From: Acheta domesticus
Taxonomy: Eukaryota; Arthropoda; Insecta; Orthoptera; Gryllidae
Length of the DNA stretch: 64,000 nucleotides
Assembly (NCBI GenBank): GCA_031308135.1
Contig: JAHLJT010009419.1
Coordinates: 182,978,856 to 183,042,855 of the forward strand
Direction: 5' to 3'
The notes below the pieces were generated by a model, which searched no databases, was not told the origin of the DNA, and worked only from the letters and a program-made list of their open reading frames with translations. Positions 34,200 through 44,084 of this stretch are shown piece after piece (within the stretch, counting starts at the first letter, position 1; every line of letters starts with the position of its first letter). A program made the position numbers and the translations under genes.

Positions 34200-35355
34200 A
34201 CGACGCTTGACGGACTGGTGAATGATAGTCGCGGCGTGCGTAACACACTCGAACAACACAGAGCTGGGTACCTCTACTTTGACAGAATGATTTATGTGGA
34301 ACGTCTTATTGAGTAATTAATGTTTAATTACTGTAATGTGATAATTTAGAGTTTAAACACTTCTTTCTATAACAATTGTGTAACTTCGTGCAAATAAAAC
34401 GAAATAATAAATGCAGTTAAAATGAATGAATATTCACAAACAATGTCAAGAAAAAATTTAATGTTTCTTAATGTTGTTTTTTTAAATGGAAATCAGATAG
34501 TGAAGTGAAAATGAAAGTTTCTTTCATCTTCAGTTAAATGAAATAATATTCTTTGTATGTTTGTCCCCACTTAATCACAATGAATTTTGTCGGCATTCGA
34601 GACAAAAGTAAGGGAAATCATCCTTGTAGAATTCCATATTTTGTACGTGTCAGACTTCATCTTCCATAGCCTGGTCTAATAAATGTAGAACGACAAAAAT
34701 GTTATACTTGTAGTCCTAGCATTCGTGCTTTCAAATCTTGCCAGTCTCAACAGATCTGATAGCTAAGCCACACTTAGGAAATTTTCAATAACGGAGATTA
34801 AAAGATCTTTAGGACTTCCTCTCATTCAACTGTGCTTAAATAGTACATTTCGAATCCTTTCCACGAGTCCGAACTTTTCCTTGTCCCGAACTAATGTCAC
34901 CTGTAAAAATTTATGAGTCCTCGAAGATAATTGCAAATGACAATTTCCGTATTTTATGTCATTGTAACTAATTTCTCACATTAAAATTGAATGTTACTTT
35001 ATCCATTTGTCTAATATCATAATAAGCAGCTTAATAATAACCAGTAATTATTAATTAGTTCACATTCCGTTAAGTTTTTTTAATGGCCAGATATTGCTCT
35101 AAAACACGTCATTAAATTAAATATCGGAAATATAATGAACATAAAGTTAACCTAAACTAGCTACTTGTAGAAAAGATTATCTGCAGGACACCATCCCTCT
35201 TATTAAATACAAAACGAAATGTATCGCTTGTTATGAAAATTCCATGAATGGTTGGTCAGTCGCTATTGAAGTTGCTTTTGGGAATGGAGGATATACTTAT
35301 TTTTTAGGATTTAAATATGTTTATATACTGAATTTCATTTGTGTCTTACCTGCTG
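34200..35355. other. AT-rich DNA, nothing recognised
   Basis: No gene or element can be supported. Confidence 0.45.
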
Positions 35356-35360
35356 TTTTA

Positions 35361-35593
35361 TACCACGATTTTTCTAACTCTGTTCCTCAAGCCCCTACGG
35401 CCACGAATGAATATCTCACGGCATTTCGCGTCTTTCTCCATTGTGCCGCTAGAAGTCGCATGATTGCAAGCACTGATTGATACGTTCGCGATCATGCGAA
35501 ACCTGGCGGCACGAGTGAGAACGTCGCAGAATACCGTGACATATTCCATCCTGCAGACGGGCGTTCAGGGGCAAAGTTAGAAAAATCGCAGTA
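35361..35593. mobile_element. Hairpin MITE, member C (best preserved)
   Basis: TA dinucleotides flank it (35359-35360 and 35594-35595). The ends TACCACGATTTTTCTAACTC and GTTAGAAAAATCGCAGTA are reverse complements. The arms continue inward through CCTCAAGCCC / GGGCGTTCAGG and GAATATCTCACGGCATTTCGCG / AATACCGTGACATATTCC to a small central loop. The whole 233 bp can fold back on itself. TA duplication suggests a Tc1/mariner-type origin. Confidence 0.85.
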
Positions 35594-35649
35594 TAGAAGT
35601 TGTTATTTGCAAGGGGTCAACTGAGACATAGTCATTCAACTTCCTCGTA

Positions 35650-35905
35650 CTTCGTTACTTCTTGTCTCCGTCCGCCCGAGTCGTGGGGCTTTGGCACCCC
35701 ACCGCCTGGCGTGCCACTGACGTGTTCGGCGCACGCATCTTCCGCGGCGCGTGACCGCGGCACGTGGCGGCGGCCGCCACTGTCCCTGAGTCACGCTTCC
35801 GCCCCCGCCCGCCGCCGCCGCGGTGACCAGGGAAGGAGCAACCTGAGTGTCCGGGGCAGGGCGACGGGCGGCTCAGGCACAAAGACAGAGGCGACCTCCA
35901 ACCTC
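35650..35905. other. GC-rich, CpG-dense island
   Basis: It contains GCGGCGGCCGCCACTG, CCCGCCCGCCGCCGCCGCGG. A stretch of open frame (35600-36031) crosses it but has no motif. Confidence 0.5.
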
Positions 35906-36189
35906 GTGCACGACGAATGCATTCTGTTCATTATTCGGCCTTATCGTCAAACGGAGCGACAATGTGCCAGGTTCCATTTCTTGACATATTCGCATCCTAT
36001 TGGCAGGCATAAGAACTTTGCTATTAAATGAAGTCGTACGCTTCCGCAGCCGGAATCATGTGAATTGTGATGTCGTGGGTTGGATAAATCACAGACAAGA
36101 TGGCTTTGGTATATACATTGTTTACTTACATATATGTACATACATATACCGTACCATTTACTACAGGAGCGTTTGCTCCTCGTTAGCAC

Positions 36190-36508
36190 CCGCTAACTAC
36201 CAACACATTGATTCATGAGCCTGGCGCTCATACCCCCAAGCTTACGGCCTCCCACGCACACTGGCGACTTGCAAAGGTCTCGCGACAAAAATTTGAAGAA
36301 CAATGCTGGCCCTTCTCAAAGCCCACCCGCCTCTATAGCCTCGCTGTGACCGCGTCGAGCCATCCCCCGGGTGCGACTGCCCGGTCTGCGATGCATCTGG
36401 CGCAAGTCGGACACCATCCCTCCGGACCTGCACCCAGGGGTTGCGCCCCCGCTTCTTCCGGCCCTCTTGTGATGCATTTGACACGTTTTCACTGCAAGTG
36501 TCCACGAT
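36190..36508. other. Moderately GC-rich unique DNA, LTR-element target
   Basis: GC-balanced sequence with no recognisable gene. It resumes on the other side of the LTR element at 41534. Confidence 0.4.
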
Positions 36509-36513
36509 ACCCG
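36509..36513. repeat. Target site duplication ACCCG (left)
   Basis: ACCCG directly precedes the 5' LTR and is repeated at 41529-41533 directly after the 3' LTR. A 5-bp duplication is usual for Ty3/gypsy integrases. Confidence 0.92.
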
Positions 36514-36856
36514 TGTAACGTTTCGAACAATTCCAATGTTTATTTACATTTTTTACATTGTTAGTTGATAAATAAGAAACAGATGATGTACCCAGGTTGT
36601 TAGAGAATGAGGTTAGCAACGGAGGTTGATGTCGTGTAGAGAGAGATTTGAACAAAAAACGTGTTCTAAAGAAATGTGTGAAATCTATTTGTACAAAGTG
36701 AGAAGGTACAGTATTGAAGTACGTTGTACAAAAAAATTGTAAATAAAAACTAAAATAAAAAAGAATTGAAGTGTTACTACTTTAAAAAAATAAGTAGTTA
36801 CAGTAATTGTAACGGAAGATTCTACAAAAAATGTGTTGGCGGAGTCTGACGCTACA
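36514..36856 (+). repeat. 5' LTR
   Basis: It starts TGTAACGTTTCGAACAATTC and ends GAGTCTGACGCTACA. An A-rich stretch near 36740-36770 (AATAAAAACTAAAATAAA) could hold the polyadenylation signal. Just after it, ATTGGTGGCAGCAG is the probable primer-binding region. Confidence 0.93.
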
Positions 36857-36884
36857 AAATTGGTGGCAGCAGTTGTGGATGGAA

Positions 36885-37135
36885 AATAGAAACTAGTGCG
36901 GCTACAATATAGAATATTGGTGGCTGCAGAATAGAATATTGGTGACCACGGAGTTGGACAGCTGCGGTAGTGGATGGAAAATGGAAACTAGTGCGGCTAC
37001 AAAATAGAATATTGGTGGCTGCAGAATGGAATATTGGTGGCCACGGAGTTGGACGGCAACGGTAATGGATGGAAAATGAAAACTAGTGGAGCTACAAAAT
37101 AGAATATTGGTGGTCGTGGAGTTGGACGGCAGCAG
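36885..37135 (+). repeat. Tandem repeat in the LTR-element leader, ~95 bp
   Basis: About 2.7 units of AACTAGTGCGGCTACAAAAT, AGAATATTGGTGGCTGCAGA, CACGGAGTTGGACGGCAGCG, ATGGATGGAAAATG. The third unit is shortened. Related GGTGGCAGC words continue to 37300. Confidence 0.85.
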
Positions 37136-37447
37136 TAGTGGGTCGGCGGTAGTGAATCGAAGCGGCAGTGGATTGAAGTGGTAGTGGATCGGAACTGAAA
37201 TATTAATTACAACACAAATATTGATGGCCATTGGAATTGAACATTAGTGGAGTTAAAATACCAGTTACAACATGAAATATTGGTGGCAGCTGAATTCAAC
37301 CAAAGTCATCGTTGCGGTGGTGGTGGAGTTCATCGAATTAAACTGTAAGTGGGAGCGGAATCCAGCCAGATTAAGTCATCATTGCAGTGGGTGTTCATCA
37401 TTAATTTGAATTAATTTCAAGAGAATATAGTGTAATATACGTATATC

Positions 37448-37705
37448 ATGTTGTACTTAAGTAAATATAGAAAGAAGCATTTGCTCAGGTTAGTTAGAGA
37501 GCATATTTGCGAGGTATCAGAAGAAGAAACTATTTTAAATTTAATGCTTAAAATAACTAAATCAGAAGATTACGACGAGCTTATGATAAAAGGAATATTA
37601 GAAACGATAGTGTCAGAGGAGAAGGAGGAACAGGAAAAGGAGGATAAAATTCGAAAGAAGAAACATGAAATGGAACGCGAACCTTCGAGCAGAAATTGCG
37701 GTTGA
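37448..37705 (+). pseudogene. gag-like N-terminal fragment
   Basis: The ATG at 37448 opens 85 codons starting MLYLSKYRKKHLLRLVREHI, then an acidic helix-rich segment and a very charged EEKEEQEKEDKIRKKKHEME. This resembles the start of insect gypsy-type gag proteins, which open with a SAP-like helix pair and a coiled coil. The frame ends in the terminal repeat of the DNA transposon inserted at 37700, so the end is artificial. Confidence 0.55.
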
Positions 37706-39434
37706 ACCAGGGTTTAGGGTGGCACGGTTCCTTTGGTTCCTTTTGTGATTCACTTACTCTCGTGAATCACCCGCCACGGTTCACTTCAGAGCTGGCGAAA
37801 AATTATGTTGGCATTGACTAGCTTTGACGGGTCAAAGCATAAATATACACGAAATAACCATGCGTCAAAGCCATACATTTCAAATTTACGAACAATTTCT
37901 TCTTCATCACGACACTTTTAAAATATCACTTCACATTGAAAATTACACTTCACAACACTTTTTTTGAAAAAAATAAAAATTGTTTCTATGCTGCTTTGCC
38001 TGCTGCTTGAACTCTAATATTAGTATAGAAATGGTTTTAGATTTTAAAGAGCCTTCTCGTAATATCACATTCAGGTGTTTCTATAACAACAAAATTATTT
38101 ACTTTTGAATGAGATTCCATTACGCAAAGCATTTGTGGTCGTGGGAATACCTGTTTTTTCGTATTTCAAGATAGATTTTGTGTGTTTACCGTGATGGAAG
38201 GTGTAAATGCAGGATTTATTTAATGATTTCTTTAACATATTATGTAGTATTTGCTTTAAAAATAGACGAGGTGCTTTTTAGTATTAAAATGGAGGATTTG
38301 AAAGATGATAAAAAAAACGTGTAAGTAGCATGTATTTGTGAAAGAGAATTGATTTTAAATATTTGTATTTATTTTATTAGCTTAACAAGTTATTTTTTTA
38401 TTTCTTATTAATTTTTTATGCTTCAGTTCGTAAAAAGTACGTAATTTTTCCAGAAACAAGCTTGCCGTTTTTTCGTGTTATAAGGGTGTAATTCGTGCCG
38501 AGACACTACACTAATTTTCAGTATTTCTATGGTAGTTAAAATGGGGGGGTTGGGGGGCGATAGCCTCCCAATAACAAAAGGTTAAAAGTAGCATGTGTTT
38601 GCGAAATATAATTTATTTGAAATATTGATATTTATGGTGTTTTTAGTGTTAAAATGGGGGGTTTGGGAGCGATAACAAAAGGTTAAAAGTAGCATGTGTT
38701 TGTAAAATATAATTTATTTTAAATATTTCTATATATGGTGTTAACATAACGAAGTTTACTGTCTCGACACGTTTTGAAGAGTTGAAATGGGGGGTTTGGA
38801 GGGCGCTCCAATAACGAAAGTTTACGTAGTATGAGTTTGTGAAATAGAATTTATTTTAAATAGTTATATTTATTGCGTTAACATCTTAGTTTTCTTAAGT
38901 GTTTTTATTGTTATTTAACACCCATTAATTTTAAATCGCATTAAGAAGTGAGTTATTACTATTTGTTAGTAAAATTTTAAAAGTACATTTTTTGTTCCAG
39001 ATATTACAAGATGTTCTCCATTTATTATTGTTATTTGTTTGCATGTTTGTTAAAATTGAATTGTTATGTCTTTTACAAGATTTTGTTTAAAAAAATTAAA
39101 ATCTATAATAATTCCAACGAATACGTGAGCTATACATTTTCCATTTATATTCTGTGGCTTATAGATCATTTAAAAATATAATAAGTAGGCCTAGCATTTG
39201 GTTAACTAAATAGACGAGTGGCTCTTTTTAATAGCAAAAAATGTGTGGTTTAAGTAATAAAGAATGTTCAAGTAGCACGCTCTGGTGAAATAGAATGTAT
39301 TTTAAACACATTTATTACGTTACCATGTTGAACGTGAATAGTAAACAAGGATTCGGTTCATTGAGTCGATTCCTCTCTAGTGAACCGCATCAGTGAATCA
39401 AAGGAACCGTGCCACCCTAAACCCTGGTTCAACC
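37700..39434. mobile_element. Non-autonomous DNA transposon with 8-bp TSD
   Basis: The TSD GAAATTGC lies at 37692-37699 and 39435-39442. The ends GGTTGAACCAGGGTTTAGGG, TGGCACGGTTCCTTTG are perfect or near-perfect inverted repeats of about 36 bp. An 8-bp TSD with CAGGG-like ends suggests hAT, but other 8-bp superfamilies are possible. No transposase is visible. The interior holds diverged repeats (GGGGGGTTTGGG...AACAAAAGGTTAAAAGTAGC, near 38268, 38535, 38645, 38775 and 39215). Confidence 0.85.
38268..39330. repeat. Internal diverged repeats of the 1.7-kb transposon
   Basis: Several copies of AAAATGGGGGGTTTGG, AGTAGCATGTGTTTGTGAAA and ATAATTTATTTTAAATATT occur at irregular spacings of about 110-440 bp. 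They may be binding or structural repeats; function unknown. Confidence 0.6.
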
Positions 39435-39767
39435 GAAATTGCAAAATATAAAATAAAAACTATTCCTCAGATAGGTACAATTTTTAATCCTTTTAGAATA
39501 ACAATAACAGAATGTAAGAAAGAACTGAATAAAGAGGAAGAATTTGATATTATTCCTGAAACGATTAAAGATGATGTTAATATCAAGTTAAATAGTAGTC
39601 ATCTTACGGAATGGGAAGCAGACGAAGAGTCTGAGAAGAATGGGGATCTTGTGGAAATGGATGATCAAGTATATCCTCACACTATGGTAAAATCATATTA
39701 TTCCGAGAGGAATACTGTTGTTGAAGAAATTAATTATTTAGAAGAAAAAGATAAAGAAATTGAATGA
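39435..39767 (+). pseudogene. Acidic coiled-coil frame, first part (gag continuation or captured sequence)
   Basis: After the transposon the LTR element resumes with an open frame (IAKYKIKTIPQIGTIFNPF onward). It becomes acidic and helical, ending EEINYLEEKDKEIE at TGA 39765-39767. No protease or zinc-knuckle motif is present. It overlaps the next frame by a few bases in a different phase, so a frameshift, programmed or decay, separates them. Confidence 0.5.
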
Positions 39768-40617
39768 GAAGAAAGAATTGCATAAAGAGACAATTATTTT
39801 GGATATGGGGTGTTTACAGTCTCAAAAAGAAATTATGTCACAGAATTTAAAAGATGCAGAGCTAAATATTGAAAAACTCAGAGTAAAGCGAGAGACATTG
39901 AAAAATGAATTAATTGTCAGAAAACAGCAAAAACAAGCGATGTCCAGTATTAAAATTGAAAAGGAAGAAGCACAAAAGAGGGATGATAAAATGAAAACAT
40001 CATATGAAGATCAGCTGAAGAAAGGAATTCCAGAAAAGAAAATTGAAATACAAATTAGAAAAGAGTATTGTAAAACATGTAGTGCAAGTGCTGTAGTCGC
40101 ATTTTCAAATGGTTTTCAAAGTGAACCAGATAGTAGATCTTCCTCTAAAATGGTAGAATATGAAGACTGTAATGTGGAAGAAAGAGATTGGGACTCCATG
40201 ATAGAAATGGAAGAAGTGAGTAAACAAGAAAGTGAATCTGAATATAATCTTTGCAGAGATGCTGAAGGCCCAGATTTACTTATGAATGAAGATTGTAAAG
40301 AAGATGAAGACACTGTTGGCGCAAATTCATCTGTAGCACGTAGTGTAACGCATGTGAAATTAAATTCATCAGTACAAGTAAATGTTTTAGATCGGTATGA
40401 TGTTAGAAAGGATAATTTTTGTATGTATAGAAGGGTAGAAAATGTCCATCAAAGAAGGGTATCAGATGATGGTATGTACCTGCAGAAAAATGAAGTCAAA
40501 GAAAGAATTAATAGAAGAAGAAAATCATTGGAAGATGAAAATTATAATGCTGTAGAAGTTAAAAATAAAAGTATCCTTATAAAAGTAAAAGATTGGAACA
40601 GTTTCATCCTGTCATGA
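39760..40617 (+). pseudogene. Coiled-coil protein segment inside LTR element
   Basis: About 285 codons without ATG start (TTG at 39760). Residues 1-110 form a long charged coiled coil (EIMSQNLKDAELNIEKLRVK, LKNELIVRKQQKQ). The middle is acidic and Ser-rich, and the end is basic (VKERINRRRKSLEDENYN). It stands where gypsy elements normally carry protease and reverse transcriptase, yet no such motif is seen. It may be an extended gag or a piece of host transcript picked up by the element. I cannot name the gene. Confidence 0.5.
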
Positions 40618-40639
40618 AAGCTCGCATAAAAAAGATCAT

Positions 40640-40814
40640 TAGTATACAACGATTGCAGCGCCTGCCAGGTCAAAAGAAGTTCATTAAGCTTACAAATTTA
40701 CGTCGACATGTGGTTGTGCATAGTGGCTGCTGTTGTTATAAGTATACATCCTTTAAGTATATACATCCATATAAGTATATCCATTCAAGTGTTTTCCAAA
40801 AATTGATTGTGTAG
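40640..40814 (+). pseudogene. C2H2 zinc-finger-like remnant
   Basis: One frame reads NDCSACQVK; one base later the adjoining frame reads KFIKLTNLRRHVVVHSG. Together they give the spacing C-x2-C, F-x5-L-x2-H-x3-H and an HSG linker start, as in a classical C2H2 finger broken by a one-base frameshift. What follows (YKYTSFKYIHPYKYIH) is repetitive and does not form a second finger. Confidence 0.4.
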
Positions 40815-40860
40815 ATCATGTGTGTAAAATGCATTTAAAAGGTAGGAGGAACGTGGTCCA

Positions 40861-41060
40861 AGAAGGAACATTGTCTTTTACAATAGTTTCGGATCATAAT
40901 CCTCTCAAATACATTAAAGAAAAACAAATGCAAACTGCAAAATTTTAAGATGGAGCTTGATGTTGCAAGCATATAATTTTCAGACCCAGCATAGAAATGG
41001 TAAGGCACTTAGAAATGCTGATTATTTGAGCAGAGGATTTTCGATTTCATTTCCTGATGA
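40861..41060 (+). pseudogene. Ty3/gypsy RNase H remnant
   Basis: FTIVSDHNPLKYIKEKQMQT then, after a frameshift at about 40946, RWSLMLQAYNFQTQHRNGKA and NADYLSRGF. This matches the end of gypsy RNase H: TDHNPL, RW-L-LQ-Y-F, then H-G-N-AD-LSR. It is the only pol piece left and sits directly upstream of the 3' LTR. Confidence 0.8.
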
Positions 41061-41168
41061 ATGGAGAAAATAGCTTAAAGAGATACATTGTTTATAAATA
41101 ATTTTTTTGTTAAAACTGTTTTAGTTAAGATTAAGATAACTTTGGCACCAAGGTGACCAAAATTCTTG

Positions 41169-41184
41169 AAAGAAGGGAGGTGTT
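41169..41184 (+). other. Polypurine tract
   Basis: GAAAGAAGGGAGG then TGTT immediately before the 3' LTR; the usual start site of plus-strand DNA synthesis. Confidence 0.75.
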
Positions 41185-41528
41185 TGTAACGTTTCGAACA
41201 ATTCCAATGTTTATTTATATTTTTTACAATGTTAGTTGATAAATAAGAAACAGATGATGTACCCAGGTTGTTAGAGAATGAGGTTAGCAACGGAGGTTGA
41301 TGTCGTATAGAGAGAGATTTGAACGAAAAACGTGTTCTAAAGAAATGTGTGAAATCTACTTGTACAAAGTGAGAAGGTACTGTATTGAAGTACATTGTAC
41401 AAAAAAATTGTAAATAAAAAGTAAAATAAAAAAGAATTGAAGTGTTACCACTTTAAAAAAAATAAGTAGTTACAGTAATTGTAACGGAAGATTCTACAAA
41501 AAAAGTGTTGGCAGAGTCTGACGTTACA
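41185..41528 (+). repeat. 3' LTR
   Basis: Same length and sequence as the 5' LTR apart from about a dozen substitutions and one A indel. It ends GAGTCTGACGTTACA, followed by TSD ACCCG. Confidence 0.93.
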
Positions 41529-41533
41529 ACCCG
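41529..41533. repeat. Target site duplication ACCCG (right)
   Basis: Matches 36509-36513. Confidence 0.92.
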
Positions 41534-41574
41534 CTGTGCACCGCAGTGCCGCCGTTTCAGTAGCGGACGCTACA

Positions 41575-41631
41575 GAATGTTCTTGGCTGTCCAGCCTTCG
41601 ACGCGGCGTCACTGGACAGCCAAGATCATTC
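41575..41631. repeat. 20-bp-arm hairpin
   Basis: GAATGTTCTTGGCTGTCCAG (41575-41594) pairs with CTGGACAGCCAAGATCATTC (41612-41631) with a single mismatch. The loop is 17 bases and GC-rich (CCTTCGACGCGGCGTCA). Confidence 0.85.
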
Positions 41632-41649
41632 ACGAACTTTGCTATTATT

Positions 41650-42130
41650 TGAACTAAGAACTATTTGTGCAAGTTGGAAACAGCAAAGGTCTTATACGTG
41701 TAAATAGAGTGCGAATATCTCAAGAAATGAAACTTGGCACATTCCCACCCCATGCGGCGTAGATTCGCCCCATTTGATGATACTTCTGAGCCGGAGATGG
41801 TTCTAGGCATGCGCAGCGAAAAACAAGAACAGGCAGGCAACTACACGTGCTTGATTTCATGACCTCTGTCGATTAATATTATGGAACGATTCTTTTTTCT
41901 TTTTTAATATTATTTATTTCCTGTTCAATTTTATACACATTTTTCAGGATGATTGAAAACATTACAATAACATAAAATGTTTGGGAGATGTCATAAATTT
42001 AAATCATAATTACTGCTAATTATCATTATGTTTCAATAAAACATGACATTCTGTATAAACTCGATTTTTAATTCGAATTTAATAAGTTTTATTGTTATAA
42101 ATGTTGAGTTTTAAGAGAAAGTATTATTTA
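41650..42130. other. AT-rich DNA, nothing recognised
   Basis: No supported feature. Confidence 0.4.
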
Positions 42131-42149
42131 GAAAAGATTTAGAAATTTA

Positions 42150-42445
42150 TTTACGGAGGGTGAAATATATCTTTAGGGAAGCGGGAACAAATAAGTTTTA
42201 AGTTATAATTTTGCCCTAAATCGAAATGTTGATGAGCAGAAAAATTTGCTAAAGAGTTGAAGTTTGAAGATTGAGTAATTATAAATGTCTTAATTGATTC
42301 TATTTGTAATTCTTTATGTATCTGCTTGTTGGAGATGGATTCTTGAGTGTAGGTCATTAAACAACACCATTTTAAACTGCCAACGTTCCGGCTTTTATTA
42401 AGCCTTCATCAGGGCAATTTTTAGAATCTCTCGGATCTAACCATG
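42150..42445 (-). mobile_element. Penelope-like terminal region with hammerhead-like core
   Basis: The minus strand reads CCCTGATGAAGGCTTAATAA then AAGCCGGAACGTTGGCAG. The CTGATGA box, a short AGGC/GCC stem and a GAA box are the conserved core of hammerhead ribozymes reported in Penelope-like element ends. Downstream on the minus strand are ATGACCTACACTCAAG and a 68-codon open frame of no known family. The ribozyme fold was not computed. Confidence 0.5.
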
Positions 42446-42449
42446 ATCC

Positions 42450-43350
42450 TCCCCACATTTTCCTTCTTACACTTCATGGTTTTTCACTACACATCCATTC
42501 CTTCCGCCGCGCCATATTACCACGCCACCTTGTAACTGTTACACTTGACAGGGCCCGAGGCAGGGCGTAGTAGGGCAGGATGAGCGGATGATGCTAGGTG
42601 GGTCGGACGGAACGCGGCAGGGCGCGGATGCATTCAAGATAACCTTCTTTCTTTTCTTGGTTAGCAGGCCTAATAATTGATCGTAATAAACAAATTATCA
42701 AGCATCGCGAGGTTATTACCTAATTATTAATAATTTAGTAATAATAAACTCGCATACATCACATACAATTGCACCTCATCATATACGAAAACTCTGCCTC
42801 CTTTTCTTATCATCAGCATTAAAGATTGATTGCCAGCATAAGAGGCATCTGGTCAGAGATGTCTAATCTTCTCATTGCATACCTTTTAGAAATGTCTCCT
42901 CCTCCATATTTCATATTTTAACTTACTTTGGGTCTAGGTCTAGAGGTCAGAAGTGAAATTTAACTCATGCATATGATTTCACTGAACCCAATCCAAACCG
43001 CGAACGATGGACAATAAATTAGAAGATAGCATCTTTATGCTTACGCGCAATGACGTGGAACTGCGTCTTGATTTATGTGGAATTTTCTGAAGGTTTCTCG
43101 GTTACAGAAGATCGTAGTATCTCCGCCTCAATGATTGACATTTCTCGTGTACGTATAATAGACAAAGTTCTGTATAGCCACTAATCGATTTCGAGATAAT
43201 GACGACATTACACGTTTTGGGAGTCCCAGAATACTGAATACGTATATTTTTCCCCCCTCTGTCTACCTTTGAACACACCTTTGAACAACGTTCAAACTCG
43301 TCATAGGAGTCTGTTCCAGAATGTATATTCTGCGAAGGAAAACATAAGAT
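42450..43350. other. Unassigned DNA
   Basis: Contains a GC-richer patch with repeated GCAGGGCG words (42550-42630). No gene seen. Confidence 0.4.
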
Positions 43351-43353
43351 CGG

Positions 43354-44078
43354 GTTAGGTGGCTCAGGGCATCAACAGATGACACAGCAGTGCCTCTCAG
43401 TGGGAGGTCCTGGGGTTTGAGTCCCGACGGTGACAGAATTTACTGCATAGCTGCTTGCTCTGATCGATAGTTTTCCGTGGCTTCTCCGATCAATATTTCT
43501 GTGGTTATGGGGTAAAAGTTCTTAAGTCAATTTTTGGCAAAATTGGGTTAAGTACTGAAACTACCAGTTAAATATCTATATTTTATTTTAGTAAAACGAC
43601 CGAATTCAAATGATGCCTACTTAACGAGAAAACAAACATTAAGAAATTGAGTTTAGCGTAGGAACAAGCGGAGGCTCAAAAATCTAACTCTTGTTTTCCC
43701 CAAACTAAGATTTTTGACTAAAGAACCAGTGACCACAGATTTGATGATTGCCGGAGCAGTACTCTAACAAAAGGACCATGGATTGCGCGTGATCATTCTT
43801 TTCTCTCCCTTGCCTTGTCCTTACCCCTTACTTACATGAACTACACTATCATACACAACGGGAAGGCATTTGCGAGCTTAGAATGTCTCGGCTGGGGCGA
43901 CGCCCTGCAGTTGTGAGATACCCGATTGGGGAAATCCCACAAACCAACGTACAGGGCAGTGCCGTTTCTTGCTATAGAGCAGGGGAAGATCACCGCCAAC
44001 TCCCGCGATTAAAACAAGGGACAGCACATACGGAAGTAATGACTAGCAATTGACAGAAGCATCAATCTATCAATCATA
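43354..44078 (+). mobile_element. Long tRNA-headed SINE with an insert
   Basis: Head GGTGGCTCAGGGCATCAACA and GGGGTTTGAGTCCCGACGG, body TTTTCCGTGGCTTCTCCGATCAATA, then an insert, then TGCCGGAGCAGTACTCTAAC, TGGATTGCGCGTGATCATTC and tail CATACGGAAGTAATGAC. The family order is kept around the insert at about 43495-43742. Confidence 0.7.
43495..43742. mobile_element. ~245-bp insert within the SINE, possible MITE
   Basis: The ends read TTCTGTGGTTATGGGGTAAA, AGTTCTTAAGTCAA and, at the right, TTTTTGACTAAAGAACCAGT, GACCACAGATT. They are imperfect inverted repeats (CTGTGGT / ACCACAG). It splits the CCGATCAA-ATGCCGGAG continuity of the SINE. Superfamily not determined. Confidence 0.5.
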
Positions 44079-44084
44079 ACATAA

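Larger units (their letters stand above)
36514..41528 (+). mobile_element. LTR retrotransposon, Ty3/gypsy-type, pol-deficient
   Basis: The element is 5,015 bp with two 343-344 bp LTRs (TG...CA ends), a 5-bp TSD and a purine tract before the 3' LTR. Inside lie a repeated leader, a gag-like start, a 1.7-kb DNA transposon, coiled-coil/acidic frames, a zinc-finger-like scrap and an RNase H scrap. Protease, most of the reverse transcriptase and integrase are not visible, so it must have moved with help from another element. The LTRs differ at about a dozen positions by eye (roughly 3-4%), so insertion is not very recent. Confidence 0.9.
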
